A DNA stretch of 64,000 bases from Natronocella acetinitrilica (GTDB lineage Bacteria > Pseudomonadota > Gammaproteobacteria > Nitrococcales > Aquisalimonadaceae). Positions 34,549 through 43,831 of this stretch are shown piece after piece. Location: the NCBI RefSeq assembly GCF_024170285.1, contig NZ_JALJXV010000008.1, positions 1 to 64,000 of the forward strand. Direction: 5' to 3'. Each line of letters opens with the position of its first letter. Within the stretch, counting starts at the first letter, position 1. The position numbers were made by a program, and so were the translations under genes. Below the pieces are notes generated by a model. The model saw only the letters and a list, made by a program, of their open reading frames with translations, had not been told where the DNA came from and did not search any database.

Positions 34549-35283
34549 ATGGGAACGCTTGCCTGGCTATTCGTACTCGGGGTCGGGATCGTGGTGTCGT
34601 TTGTGGCCGGACGGCTGAGCGCTCCGCGCACGGCACGGCTGAAAAACCTGGAGCGCGAGCGGGATTCTGCCACCGGTGAGTTGCGGCGTTATCAGGAAGA
34701 AGTGAATAGCCATTTCGAGAAAACCGGCAAGCTGTTTGACCAGCTGACGGGGGATTACCGGTCGCTGTACGAGCATCTGGCAGACGGGGCCACGCGGCTT
34801 GGCCTGTCCGACAATGGCAATGTGCTGCAGGCCGAGCCGGAGCAGCGCAAGCTGACGGGCGCGGCTGAAGGCGGCGATGACAAGCCCGGCGGTGCTGCGG
34901 CCGCTGCTGCCGGAGCGGGTGTTGCGGCCGCCGCCGCATCTGCGCAGTCAGCCAGCTCAGAGCCGCCGGCCGGGGACCACGAGCAGGATACCAATCCCGG
35001 CGAAGCCGAGCAGCCCACCGCCGAGGAGGAAAAAACCGACGGTCCCGGCAAGAAGGCTGTTGCTGACGCCGATGACAGCGTTTCCGCCGATCCGGAGCAG
35101 ACACCGGCTCCGGAGCAGACACCGGCAGCGGATGGCACAGACGGTGAAAAGGCTGCCGATGCTGACGAGCCGGAGGAAGCGCCACGCAAGGAGGCCGCAG
35201 ACGATAGCGAGGATTCCCCGGACTCCATTCGCGCACCTTCGGATTACCCCCAGGACGAGCGCAAGCCCACCAGCCTGCACTGA
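34549..35283 (+). CDS. zapG: ZapG/YhcB (DUF1043) family cell-division/envelope protein with acidic tail
   Basis: 244 residues. An N-terminal membrane helix (LAWLFVLGVGIVVSFVAG) is followed by a coiled coil and the DUF1043 core (SHFEKTGKLFDQLTGDYRSLYEHLADGA, about 55-85). YhcB/ZapG links the divisome and cell-wall synthesis in E. coli. Here the core is followed by ~135 residues of low-complexity Ala/Pro/Glu/Asp sequence including two copies of an EQTPAP-like unit, while usual family members are ~130 residues in total. The ATG at 34549 follows GAGGAGG; an in-frame GTG at 34540 is less well spaced. Monocistronic. Confidence 0.88.
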   Translation: MGTLAWLFVLGVGIVVSFVAGRLSAPRTARLKNLERERDSATGELRRYQEEVNSHFEKTGKLFDQLTGDYRSLYEHLADGATRLGLSDNGNVLQAEPEQRKLTGAAEGGDDKPGGAAAAAAGAGVAAAAASAQSASSEPPAGDHEQDTNPGEAEQPTAEEEKTDGPGKKAVADADDSVSADPEQTPAPEQTPAADGTDGEKAADADEPEEAPRKEAADDSEDSPDSIRAPSDYPQDERKPTSLH

Positions 35284-35426
35284 TCCGCACAGACCAGCAT
35301 TCCATCGCTACCCCACATCCCGGCAGTCGTCTGACGATTGCCGGGATGTCTCTGTTTCGGGACACTAGGTTCCCGCGCCTGTCTTCGTCCTGCCAGCCCA
35401 AAGGTCTGAATCAACTTTCAGTTGTT

Positions 35427-35444
35427 CCATACGGTACCGTGTGG
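35427..35444. promoter_or_regulatory. TetR-type operator candidate upstream of lipase-fadL genes
   Basis: CCATACGGTACCGTGTGG is an 18-bp palindrome with one mismatched pair. Its arms match the perfect palindrome at 61667-61684 in front of the TetR gene; only the self-complementary centre and one arm base differ. It is 120 bp upstream of the lipase start. A second GGTACC follows at 35442-35447. Confidence 0.5.
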
Positions 35445-35563
35445 TACCAATTAGGCAATCGTCACGGATGGCTGTTGCCCACCGTGGCGCCTATACCAAG
35501 AGAGACGTTTCCGCGCCCCGGCGACGGATCCAGGGAATAAGAACGACACGGAGGAGGAGAACG

Positions 35564-37666
35564 ATGTCTACACGGACTCGTGTAACGGGGTTGCTCTGCC
35601 TGACGGCGGCCGCAGCCCTGCTCAATGGCTGTTTTTTCCAGGATGACACGCGCAGTACCGGCGGCACGACGTCCCAGGCCGAGCCGCGGGCAGTCGCCGT
35701 TTACAACCCCTCGGAAGGGGAGTTGCCATTTCCCGATAATCTACTGTTTCTCGGCACCGAAGATGGCACTTTGAACTTGCCTGTCGCTGACACCGACCCG
35801 GCCGCGGTTCTCAACGACCTCCATGGCTTCTCGTCTATCGAGCCCTGGATCGCGCGGTTCACGCAGGATCTCGACCCGGCGAGTGTTGCTTCAGGGGTCT
35901 TCGTGTTCGAAATCACGACGGATCCGGAGCAGCCCTTCGTTCCGGTTCCGCCAACGGCGGGGGGCACGCTGGTGCCTCAGGCTGTGGGCACCGGTGAAGG
36001 CGACGCTTTCACGGCACTGGTTAATGGCAACCGGCTGGTCATCCAGCCCCGCCAGCCCATGCCCCCAGGCAACAGCTATCTCGTCGTCCTCACCAACGGG
36101 CTGACCGATACCGCCGGCCGCAGTGTGACGGCAGGGCTGACCTATCGGACCCTGCGCCAACCCTTCGAGGGTGAGGAGCCCAGCAATCAGCAGGAGCAGT
36201 TGAGCCAGTTGATTGATGGTCACATCGATTTGGCCCAAGGGGGAACGGGCGGGGCGATCCAGCGTGAGAATGTCGTTCTCTCTTGGACGGTGACCACCCA
36301 GGGCGACATCGGCCATACGCTGGATAAGTATCGTGTGGATATTGCCAACCTAGGGGACCGCAGTATTCAAGTCGTCGACACCGGGACACAGACGCCGGGT
36401 GGGGCAGCCGATATCTACATTGGCGCCCTTAATGTCCGTTATGGACTCGGCGTGCCCGAAGATGCAGGCGCCGACCTTGCTGTTGATTTCTCTGCCCTGC
36501 AGCTTTTCTGGCGCTGTGGTGAGCTGGCCGCACTGTCCTGCAATAGCCTCGATGCCCGGGACAACGACGATGATGGCCTGTTCTTCGGTGAGGACGTGCG
36601 CATACCGGTATTAATGACGGTGCCCGACGATGATGGCGCCGGTGCCCCCTATCCTGTGGTGATCTTCCAGCACGGGCTGACCCGCAACCGCACGGACCTC
36701 TTGGCGGTGGCTGACCAGCTTGCCGGGCTCGAATACATCGGTATCGCCATTGATGCGCCATTGCATGGTCTCTTGGCTGACAGCGATCTGGCGGGACTGC
36801 GACCGAGCCAACTCGCCCTGTTTGAGGATGCCATCGAACGCACCTTCAACCTGGCGGCCCAGGATGGCACCGGCGTAGCGGGCTCTGGCACCTACTACCT
36901 GAACATCAACAATCCGTTGGTGTTGCGGGACAATCTGCGCCAGACCAGCGCTGACCTGCTGGCCCTCACCCGCGCACTGGTGGATGACGCCGTCGTTGAG
37001 TTGCAGGAAGGCGGGACGCAGCCGGTGGCGGTTGATGCGGACGAGATCTACTTCCTCGGTCACTCCCTGGGTGCCACCGCGTCCATTCCCTTCCTGGCCC
37101 GGGAGGATAACGTGCTTGCCGCGGCCATTGGCATGCCCGGCTCCGGGCTTGCCCGTCAGGTTGCCAACTCACCGGCATTCCAGGATCAGGTGCTGGGTGC
37201 GCTGGCCGAGGAGGGCATTTTCCCGGGAACACCCGAGTTCCAGCAGTTCGTGATTGTGGTGCAAAGCGTGCTCAACGACGCGGAGCCGCTCAACTACGCA
37301 TCCGAGTTCGCAGCCAGTGATCGCGGTCTGTTGCTGACCCAGGTGGTTGGGAATGGCGGGCCACAGGACCAGGTGCTGCCGCCGCTGCCGGACCCTCAGA
37401 ACGCTCCGTTGTCTGGCAGTGCGGTATTCGCCACCTTCGCCGAACTCGATCCGATCGGACAGTCAGTCATGGATAACCCGGTCAAGGGTGTCGTGTCCTT
37501 CGTGGTTGGGGCGCATGGCGACTACATCTCGCCGCCCGATGGGGAGAGCGCGAGCGCAGATGCCGTCCGCACCGAGATGCGTACACAGTATCTGTCCTTC
37601 CTTGGATCAGGCGGGCTGATGCTGAACGTCGACAACGAAGATCTCGTCGCCCCGGCGGGCAACTGA
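35564..37666 (+). CDS. VolA/Pla-1-type lipoprotein lipase (lysophospholipase)
   Basis: 700 residues. Signal peptide with lipobox LLNGC, so it is surface or outer-membrane anchored. The virulence-factor-lipase N-terminal domain is recognisable from AVYNPSEGELPFPDNLLFLG and GTLNLPVADTD; bacterial Ig-like strands follow, then an alpha/beta-hydrolase domain with FQHGLTRNRTD, the nucleophile elbow GHSLGA (about 499-504) and a C-terminal His in GAHGDYI. VolA-type enzymes release fatty acids from lysophospholipids for uptake by FadL. The ATG at 35564 follows GGAGGAG. A FadL homolog follows at 63 bp. Confidence 0.88.
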   Translation: MSTRTRVTGLLCLTAAAALLNGCFFQDDTRSTGGTTSQAEPRAVAVYNPSEGELPFPDNLLFLGTEDGTLNLPVADTDPAAVLNDLHGFSSIEPWIARFTQDLDPASVASGVFVFEITTDPEQPFVPVPPTAGGTLVPQAVGTGEGDAFTALVNGNRLVIQPRQPMPPGNSYLVVLTNGLTDTAGRSVTAGLTYRTLRQPFEGEEPSNQQEQLSQLIDGHIDLAQGGTGGAIQRENVVLSWTVTTQGDIGHTLDKYRVDIANLGDRSIQVVDTGTQTPGGAADIYIGALNVRYGLGVPEDAGADLAVDFSALQLFWRCGELAALSCNSLDARDNDDDGLFFGEDVRIPVLMTVPDDDGAGAPYPVVIFQHGLTRNRTDLLAVADQLAGLEYIGIAIDAPLHGLLADSDLAGLRPSQLALFEDAIERTFNLAAQDGTGVAGSGTYYLNINNPLVLRDNLRQTSADLLALTRALVDDAVVELQEGGTQPVAVDADEIYFLGHSLGATASIPFLAREDNVLAAAIGMPGSGLARQVANSPAFQDQVLGALAEEGIFPGTPEFQQFVIVVQSVLNDAEPLNYASEFAASDRGLLLTQVVGNGGPQDQVLPPLPDPQNAPLSGSAVFATFAELDPIGQSVMDNPVKGVVSFVVGAHGDYISPPDGESASADAVRTEMRTQYLSFLGSGGLMLNVDNEDLVAPAGN

Positions 37667-37729
37667 ACGCAACCACAAGAATGACAGCGGGGGCAGCCGT
37701 GCACTGTGCCCGCCACGGAGGAGACAACA

Positions 37730-39220
37730 ATGAGACACAAGGACACTCTGGTTCGCGGCGGCGTGTTCGCCATGCTTGCCGCATTCGCGAGCACCGCCGG
37801 CGCGGCGGGCTTTCAGGTCAACACCCACGGCATCAAGGCGCTGGGGCAGGCCTACGCCGGATCGGCGGCGGCGGCGGAGGATGCCTCCACAATCGCCTAT
37901 AACCCTGCCGGGCTGATCCTGCTGGACGGCACCAGCTTTAGCGGCGGCGGCCACCTGTTGCTGACCCGTAATCGCTACAACCTGGAGGCACGCCGGACGC
38001 TTATCGCCGGCGACGACGGCATGGTGCCAGGTTCTGGCCGGGGCCGGGCCGAGGAGAACTCGGTGGTGCCCCACGCCTACCTGAGCCACCGGCTGTCGGA
38101 CAACGCAGCGGTGGGCATCGGCCTGTACGTGCCCTTCGGCAACGCCAGCAGCTACCCGGGGGATTTCGTCGGCCGCTACCACGCCCAGTCTTCCAACATC
38201 ACCACGATCAATCTCAACCCTGCCGTGGCATTTCGGGTCAACGATCAACTCTCCCTGGGCTTTGGGGCCATTGTTCAGTTCATCGACGCCGATATTGGCA
38301 ACGAGGTGGATCTGGGCCACAACCTGGCCAACAACATCATCCAGCAGCAGGAGGGGCTGTCGGCCGACGAGCGGGACGCCATCATCGGCGCCTTGTCCCA
38401 TAATTTTGACGTGGAGAACGAGATCACCGGTGACAACGTCACCTTCGGCCTCAACCTGGGGCTGATGTGGGAGCCGGTGGAAGGCACCCAGGTGGGCCTG
38501 AGCTACCACAGCAAGGTGCAGCATGTGATCGACGGCCGGGCCCGCCGGCCACAGACCGGCAGTGAAGCGTTTCGACAGCGCCTTGAGTCGACGCTGGCGG
38601 ATCTCGGCATACCCGATCCGGGCGGCATTGCCGATCAGGCGCTGGGGCCGCTGGGTGCCGGCGGTGGCAACATCCGCTCGGTGATCGAACTGCCTGAGGT
38701 CATCAGCCTGGGTATTTCCCAGGACATCAACAGCCAGTGGACCATCATGGGTGGTGCCACCTTTACCCGCTGGAGCCGTATCGATGAACTGCGTTTCGAG
38801 TTCCCGGATGGCAGCAACGCCGGCGGCGAGAGCTTCCAGGAAGGCGCGCCGGACCTCCGCCGGCGTGACCTGGTGCAGCCACTGCGGTTCACCGACGCCT
38901 GGCGCTACGGCATCGGCGCCCGCTACCGGCACGACGATAACTGGACGTTCCGCGCCGGCATTGCCTACGACGAGACCCCGGTGCGTAATGCTCGCCAGCG
39001 CACGGCCCGGTTGCCGGACAACGACCGTCTGCTGTTCTCCGGTGGCCTGAGCTATACCTTCGACACGCACCACAGCATCGATCTGGCCTACATGTTCGTG
39101 CGTGTGCGCAGTGCCGATATCGAGAACCGGGAGAACCCGGCCCGGACCCGACACGTGCTGGAAGGGGAGTCACGGACCCGGGCCCATCTGTTCGGCGTGC
39201 AGTACAACTACCAGTTCTAG
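37730..39220 (+). CDS. fadL: FadL-family long-chain fatty acid outer-membrane transporter
   Basis: 496 residues. Signal peptide cleaved near GAAG. The mature N-terminus GFQVNTHGIKALGQAYAGSAAAAEDASTIAYNPAG is the FadL/TodX hatch-domain signature; the rest is a 14-strand barrel ending YNYQF. It carries long-chain fatty acids across the outer membrane. GGAGGAG precedes the ATG. It lies 63 bp after the VolA-type lipase, which would supply its substrate. Probably an operon with a shared operator at 35427-35444. Confidence 0.93.
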   Translation: MRHKDTLVRGGVFAMLAAFASTAGAAGFQVNTHGIKALGQAYAGSAAAAEDASTIAYNPAGLILLDGTSFSGGGHLLLTRNRYNLEARRTLIAGDDGMVPGSGRGRAEENSVVPHAYLSHRLSDNAAVGIGLYVPFGNASSYPGDFVGRYHAQSSNITTINLNPAVAFRVNDQLSLGFGAIVQFIDADIGNEVDLGHNLANNIIQQQEGLSADERDAIIGALSHNFDVENEITGDNVTFGLNLGLMWEPVEGTQVGLSYHSKVQHVIDGRARRPQTGSEAFRQRLESTLADLGIPDPGGIADQALGPLGAGGGNIRSVIELPEVISLGISQDINSQWTIMGGATFTRWSRIDELRFEFPDGSNAGGESFQEGAPDLRRRDLVQPLRFTDAWRYGIGARYRHDDNWTFRAGIAYDETPVRNARQRTARLPDNDRLLFSGGLSYTFDTHHSIDLAYMFVRVRSADIENRENPARTRHVLEGESRTRAHLFGVQYNYQF

Positions 39221-39394
39221 TGCTTCCCTGGATAATCCGCGCGTTCATCGCGTGTTCAGCCGGGCCCGTGTCACATGGTGGCGCGGGCCCGCTTGTGTCG
39301 GGGGGGCGCTGCGATCGACAATGCGGCGAACCGGGACGCCGCTGCGGCGGTCTACTTCCACATTGTCCGTTGTGATCCCAGAGGGTTTTGACCA

Positions 39395-40006
39395 ATGAAG
39401 CCATGGATGTCCTCCGCCCGTCTGGCAGTTCTCGCACTGCTTTCGCTCTTCATCGCCGCCGGTTGTGCGACCCAGGTGGACCGCATCGACCGCGACCAGC
39501 CCCAGGATCTCAGCGGCCGCTGGAACGATACCGACTCCCGTCTGGTGTCCGAGGAAATGGTGTCCGACATGCTGCGCCGCGGATGGATCGGCAACCACCG
39601 TCAGCGTTCTGGCAACAGACCGGCGGTGATCGTCGGCGAGATCCGCAATCTCAGCCATGAGCACATCAACCTGAACACTTTCGTGCGGGATATCGAGCGC
39701 GAGCTGATCAATGCCGGCGAAGTCACCTTTGTCGCGAGCGGCATCGAGCGCGAGCAGATTCGCGACGAGCGTGCCGACCAGCAGCAGTTCGCCCGCCCCG
39801 ACACTGCGGCACAGTGGGGCCAGGAACTGGGGGCTGATTACATGCTCACTGGCACCATCAACAGCATCATCGACGAGGAAGGCCGCACCCAGGTTGCCTA
39901 CTACCAGGTGGACCTGGCCTTGACCAACCTTCAGGACAACACGCGCGTGTGGGTGGGGCAGAAGGAGATCCGCAAGCTGATCCGTCGTGGCCTGTTCCGC
40001 TCCTGA
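39395..40006 (+). CDS. lpoB: penicillin-binding protein activator LpoB
   Basis: 203 residues. Signal peptide with lipobox (IAAGC, Cys24) for the outer membrane. The LpoB domain starts SGRWNDTDSRLVSEEMVSDML and includes LSHEHINLNTFVRDIERELINAG and ADYMLTGTINSI. LpoB reaches through the periplasm to activate PBP1B. The linker between lipid anchor and domain is short (about 20 residues) compared with E. coli. It lies 22 bp upstream of the COG3014 lipoprotein. Confidence 0.9.
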   Translation: MKPWMSSARLAVLALLSLFIAAGCATQVDRIDRDQPQDLSGRWNDTDSRLVSEEMVSDMLRRGWIGNHRQRSGNRPAVIVGEIRNLSHEHINLNTFVRDIERELINAGEVTFVASGIEREQIRDERADQQQFARPDTAAQWGQELGADYMLTGTINSIIDEEGRTQVAYYQVDLALTNLQDNTRVWVGQKEIRKLIRRGLFRS

Positions 40007-40028
40007 GGCATTGCGGGATCGTCGCTGG

Positions 40029-41348
40029 ATGCCGCTGATTCCTGTCGTCAGGCGTGGTGCGTGGCCGGGTCTGAGCCGGCCACGCCTCGTGGTCGTGGTG
40101 CTGCTCGCCTTTGTGTTGGCCGGCTGTTCCGGGCTTGGCCGGAGTTTCGAGCAGGTCGAGGACGAACTGACACGGGGCAATGTGGACGCGGCGCTGGAAC
40201 GGCTGCAGCCCATGTCCGGCTCCCGTCTCAATCAGGCCCTGTTCGAGATGAACCGGGGCATGCTGTTGCGCCACAAGGGTGATCTGGAAGGCAGCGTTGC
40301 CGCCTTCGAACTGGCCAAATCCGAGATTGGGGCGCTCGAGCCCATCAGCCTGAGTGAAACCCTCGCCACCTGGACGGTCACCGAGACCGCTGGCAGCTAC
40401 ACCCCGCCGGTGCATGAGCATCTCATGCTCCACGCCTTTCAATTGCTGAACTACCTGGAACTCGGCCAGCTCGACGCCGCCCGGGTGGAAGCCCTGCAGA
40501 TCGATCTTGGCCTGCGTCGAGTAGACCCGGCCACCGGCGCGGCGCCGGACGGCGGCGATGCCTTCGCGCGCCATGTCAGTGGGCTGGCATTCGAGGCCAA
40601 CGGCGACTGGAGCGACGCCATGATCGCCTATCGCCATGCCTTCAACGCCTATCGACGGGGCAATGCGCCGATTCCACGGGATCTTCAGCGGAGCCTCGTG
40701 CGGCTATCGGATCATCTGCAACTCACTGAAGAGCGTGATCGCTACATCGAGGCGTTCGGCATCGACGAATGGGAGCCCATGCGACGCAATCGGGAGCAGG
40801 GCATGCTCATCGTGGTGGTGCAGGATGGGCTTGGACCCCGGCTCGAGGAGCGCACGGCAGTGGTGGCCGTGGCGGCGGATCAGTTCGTTCGTGTGTCACT
40901 ACCCGCCCTGCGAGCACGGCCCACGGGGCTGAACGGCGCCCGCATTGCCGCCAACGGCCAATGGGTCGAAACGGATACCGCCGAGGTGGTGAGCCGCACG
41001 GCAGATCGCTGGCTGGAGCGGCAGATGCCGGCATTAACCACGCGCAGCATCGCACGGAACGTGGCCCGCTACGGCGCCACCGAGCGGGCGCGGCAGGAAA
41101 GCCCGCTGCTGGGTTTGGCAGTGAATATCGCCGGGCTGTTGCTGGAGCAGTCCGACACCAGAATCTGGCGCACCCTGCCGGACAAGGTTTACCTGGCCCG
41201 CATTGATCTGCCGCCCGGTAGCCGGACGGTGGATATGGAGTTCGTCGGCGCGGGCGGGCGGACCCTCACCAGCGAGCAGCGCAGCATCGACCTGCGTGCC
41301 GGACAGCCGACGGTTTTGACCGGGTTCTGGCTGGGGCCGCGGAGTTAA
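40029..41348 (+). CDS. COG3014 family TPR-like lipoprotein
   Basis: 439 residues. Signal peptide ending LAGC, so a lipoprotein. The N-terminal half has TPR-like helices (GNVDAALERLQP, NRGMLLRHKGDLEGSVAAFELA, DWSDAMIAYRHAFNAYR); the C-terminal half is beta-rich and includes ARNVARYGATERARQESPLLGLAVNIAG and DTRIWRTLPDKVYLARIDLPPGSR. COG3014 members are often encoded beside lpoB, as here, which suggests an outer-membrane or cell-wall role; none is proven. The ATG at 40029 opens the signal peptide and avoids overlap with lpoB. Confidence 0.82.
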   Translation: MPLIPVVRRGAWPGLSRPRLVVVVLLAFVLAGCSGLGRSFEQVEDELTRGNVDAALERLQPMSGSRLNQALFEMNRGMLLRHKGDLEGSVAAFELAKSEIGALEPISLSETLATWTVTETAGSYTPPVHEHLMLHAFQLLNYLELGQLDAARVEALQIDLGLRRVDPATGAAPDGGDAFARHVSGLAFEANGDWSDAMIAYRHAFNAYRRGNAPIPRDLQRSLVRLSDHLQLTEERDRYIEAFGIDEWEPMRRNREQGMLIVVVQDGLGPRLEERTAVVAVAADQFVRVSLPALRARPTGLNGARIAANGQWVETDTAEVVSRTADRWLERQMPALTTRSIARNVARYGATERARQESPLLGLAVNIAGLLLEQSDTRIWRTLPDKVYLARIDLPPGSRTVDMEFVGAGGRTLTSEQRSIDLRAGQPTVLTGFWLGPRS

Positions 41349-41396
41349 GAAGCGCTTCCTTAAGTCGTGGAGGTGCGGCTTCGGCCAGCGCTGTTG

Positions 41397-41558
41397 TGGT
41401 GCGTTACGGCCCTCGGCCTAACACACCCTACGCCAGCCTCCACAGTTGATCGGTACCCGCCGTAGGGTGTGTTAGCGCGCAGCGCGTAACTCACCAATAA
41501 AGTGGCCTGATCGAAGTCCCCCGTAGGGTGTGTTAGGCCGAAGGCCGTAACGCACCGC
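41397..41558. repeat. three palindromic repeats downstream of the COG3014 gene
   Basis: Copies at 41397-41432 (loop GGCCCTCGGCC), 41460-41496 (loop GCGCGCAGCGCG) and 41521-41558 (loop GGCCGAAGGCC). They occupy the gap between two convergent genes. Confidence 0.85.
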
Positions 41559-41588
41559 GTCGGCGCTTGTGATACCTCCTGCGGTGGA

Positions 41589-42137
41589 TCAATCCACCTC
41601 CGGCGCAAGCGCTTCCTCGGCGTCGGGTTCGTCATCATCAATGAACGGGCGGCGGCGTAGCTGCTGCTCGAAGCGGTGGCGGAAGTTCAGCCAGTGCCGC
41701 AGGTTCGCCCCCAGATCCGCCTCACCGACACGACTCTGGGAAATGACATGCAGCGCAATCAGCCCTGGATCTGTCTCGCGAACCTGCAGGTAGAAGTCAT
41801 CCTGAAACCGCAACCAGGGCGTGGTGGCGACTGCGTGCAGGCTGTACTGGTCGCCATCGGCGTTGAGAATGTCCCAGCCCAGATCCATCACCGCTGCCGT
41901 GGCCGCCTCGAAGGCCACGCGTGGCCGCACTTCGTAGTAGGTCAATCGCAGCTCCGGCAGGACCGCGTTTTCACTGGTGACGATGCGGTTCTCGGAGAGA
42001 TAGATCGGCAGGCGTTCCGCCGGCCCCGGGGCAGCCAAAAAGGGGACCTGATTACTGATCAGCGCCGCCGACACCAGGCCGATGGCAAGCACCAGCAGCA
42101 GCATGAGTAATCGCGTAAACCACTTCAGGCTTTTCAC
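41589..42137 (-). CDS. DUF1499 family membrane-anchored protein
   Basis: 182 residues. One N-terminal membrane helix (about 8-28), then the DUF1499 domain with VAFEAATAAVMDLGWDI, HAVATTPWLRFQDDFYLQV and the C-terminal SRVGEADLGANLRHWLNF. An acidic tail follows. The function is unknown. It uses a GTG start after GGAGGGG. Monocistronic by appearance. Confidence 0.85.
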   Translation of the reverse strand: MKSLKWFTRLLMLLLVLAIGLVSAALISNQVPFLAAPGPAERLPIYLSENRIVTSENAVLPELRLTYYEVRPRVAFEAATAAVMDLGWDILNADGDQYSLHAVATTPWLRFQDDFYLQVRETDPGLIALHVISQSRVGEADLGANLRHWLNFRHRFEQQLRRRPFIDDDEPDAEEALAPEVD

Positions 42138-42208
42138 CGCCCCTCCGACCGGCCTGATTGCCGCCAGTGCTCCCGAAATTCGACGTTACCGCAAAGTGCG
42201 GCTTTTCC

Positions 42209-42934
42209 CTACCATGGGATGCTCATGCGGTCCTGGAAGAAACCGCCGCTTGGGCCGTCATCCTGCAGGGTGGCGAGCCAGGTGATGCCACGCACTGCCT
42301 CGGCGGCCTCACGGGGCGCTGACTTGCCGCCCATGCGTGTGCGAACCCAGCCTGGTGAGCAGGCATTGATCAGGATGTTCTCGCCCTTGAGTTCCGCAGC
42401 CGCGATGCGGGTCAGCGCGTTCAGTGCTGTCTTGGACATGCGATAGGCAGGGAACGACCCGCGCATTTCGGCGAGTTGCCCCAGCCCGGATGACAGGTTC
42501 ACGATGCGCCCGTAGCCATGGCGGCGCATCTGGGGCACAGCGAGTTGAATCAGGCGGTACGGGCCATAGACATTGGTTTCCATGGTTTCCCGGACCAGAT
42601 CCAGCCCGACATCGAAGAAACTGGATTTCTGCGGCTCATCCGGAGCGCCGTCCACCATGATGCCGGCGTTGTTGATGAGCACATCCAGCCGCTCGTATTC
42701 CCCGGCGACGAACTCGATCAGCCGCGAGCGACTCTCCTCACGGCTTACGTCCAGGGGCGAAAAGCGAACATCCAGCCGCTCGCTCTGCAGTTTGTCCGCC
42801 GCCGCCTTGCCCTTGATGCCGTCGCGGCTGGTCAGCACCACCCGGTAACCGAGTTGTGCCATCTGTCGGGCGGTTTCGAAGCCGAGGCCACGGTTGGCCC
42901 CGGTGACGACGGCGACGCGACGCACCTGGTTCAT
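42209..42934 (-). CDS. short-chain dehydrogenase/reductase (SDR)
   Basis: 241 residues of the classical SDR family. Cofactor motif TGANRGLGFETA (about 12-23), NNAGIMV, the catalytic Ser in VNLSSGLGQ and YxxxK as YRMSKTAL (about 158-165), then CSPGWVRTRMGG. The coenzyme-binding Arg after the second strand (TSRDGIKGKAA) suggests NADPH. The carbonyl-reductase-like pattern does not define the substrate. It sits 31 bp downstream of gpmA on the same strand. Confidence 0.9.
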   Translation of the reverse strand: MNQVRRVAVVTGANRGLGFETARQMAQLGYRVVLTSRDGIKGKAAADKLQSERLDVRFSPLDVSREESRSRLIEFVAGEYERLDVLINNAGIMVDGAPDEPQKSSFFDVGLDLVRETMETNVYGPYRLIQLAVPQMRRHGYGRIVNLSSGLGQLAEMRGSFPAYRMSKTALNALTRIAAAELKGENILINACSPGWVRTRMGGKSAPREAAEAVRGITWLATLQDDGPSGGFFQDRMSIPW

Positions 42935-42965
42935 GTTCTGTTCCTCGATGGCGTGTGGCCCGCGC

Positions 42966-43664
42966 TCAGACGCGCTCCCGCAGATAGTAGCTGTCGGTCA
43001 CGGCAAGCGTGTCGTCCAGTTCGAACACCAGCGGGTCGCCTGTGGGAATTTCCACGCCGATGATGGCCTCGTCGTCCAGGCCGCGCAGGTGCTTGACCAG
43101 GGCGCGGAGACTGTTGCCATGGGCGGCCACCAGCACGTTCTCCGATTCATTCACTACCGGCACCATGTCAGATTCCCAGTAGGGCAGTACCCGCTGCAGT
43201 GTCGTTTCCAGCGACTCGGTGCCCGGCAGTTGATCCGGGCGCAGGTTGCGATAACGCTGGTCATGTCGGGGATGGCGCTCGTCTTCTTCGGACAGGGCAG
43301 GCGGCGGCGTCGAGAAACTGCGCCGCCAGACGTGCACCTGATCATCGCCGTATTTTTTCGCGGTTTCCGCCTTGTTGAGCCCGGTCAGCGCGCCGTAGTG
43401 ACGCTCGTTGAGCCGCCAGCTGTTGGTGATGGGCACGTACATCTGGTCCATTTCGTCCAGGCTCATCCACAGGGTGCGGATGGCCCGTTTCAGTACGGAG
43501 GTGAAGGCGGCATCAAACCGGATACCCGCAGCACGCATGAGTTGGCCGGCACCCGCGGCCTCGGTCCTGCCCTGTTCGCTCAAGTCCACGTCGTACCAGC
43601 CGGTGAAACGATTCTCGAGATTCCATTGACTTTGCCCGTGGCGGAGCAAGACCAGTTTCTTCAT
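42966..43664 (-). CDS. gpmA: 2,3-bisphosphoglycerate-dependent phosphoglycerate mutase
   Basis: 232 residues. It interconverts 3- and 2-phosphoglycerate in glycolysis. The phosphohistidine motif [20 protein letters not shown] starts at residue 4; the catalytic Glu is in [14 protein letters not shown], and the second His in [14 protein letters not shown]. The start [10 protein letters not shown] at 43664 is chosen by family; the long upstream reading is not conserved. The length fits the ~230-250 residue dPGM family. It shares a divergent promoter region with the L,D-transpeptidase gene. Confidence 0.95.
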   Translation of the reverse strand: MKKLVLLRHGQSQWNLENRFTGWYDVDLSEQGRTEAAGAGQLMRAAGIRFDAAFTSVLKRAIRTLWMSLDEMDQMYVPITNSWRLNERHYGALTGLNKAETAKKYGDDQVHVWRRSFSTPPPALSEEDERHPRHDQRYRNLRPDQLPGTESLETTLQRVLPYWESDMVPVVNESENVLVAAHGNSLRALVKHLRGLDDEAIIGVEIPTGDPLVFELDDTLAVTDSYYLRERV

Positions 43665-43831
43665 CACGCAGTCCCTGTAGTGTGTCGATTGAATGGCGCC
43701 GTAGTGTACTAACGTTGGACCCGCCATTGCCACGGGTCTGCCAAAAGCCCTCGTGACGGCACGCCTTCGGGCTGCAGAATGTCCGAGCGGTGGAGTACCA
43801 TGGCAGCCGCGTTCATCCTGAGGAGGCGGCG

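Noticed and set aside
11526..41558. Palindromic repeats considered as a CRISPR array
   Set aside because: Copies are irregularly spaced, occur in both orientations, the sequences between them are themselves repeated, and no cas genes are near.
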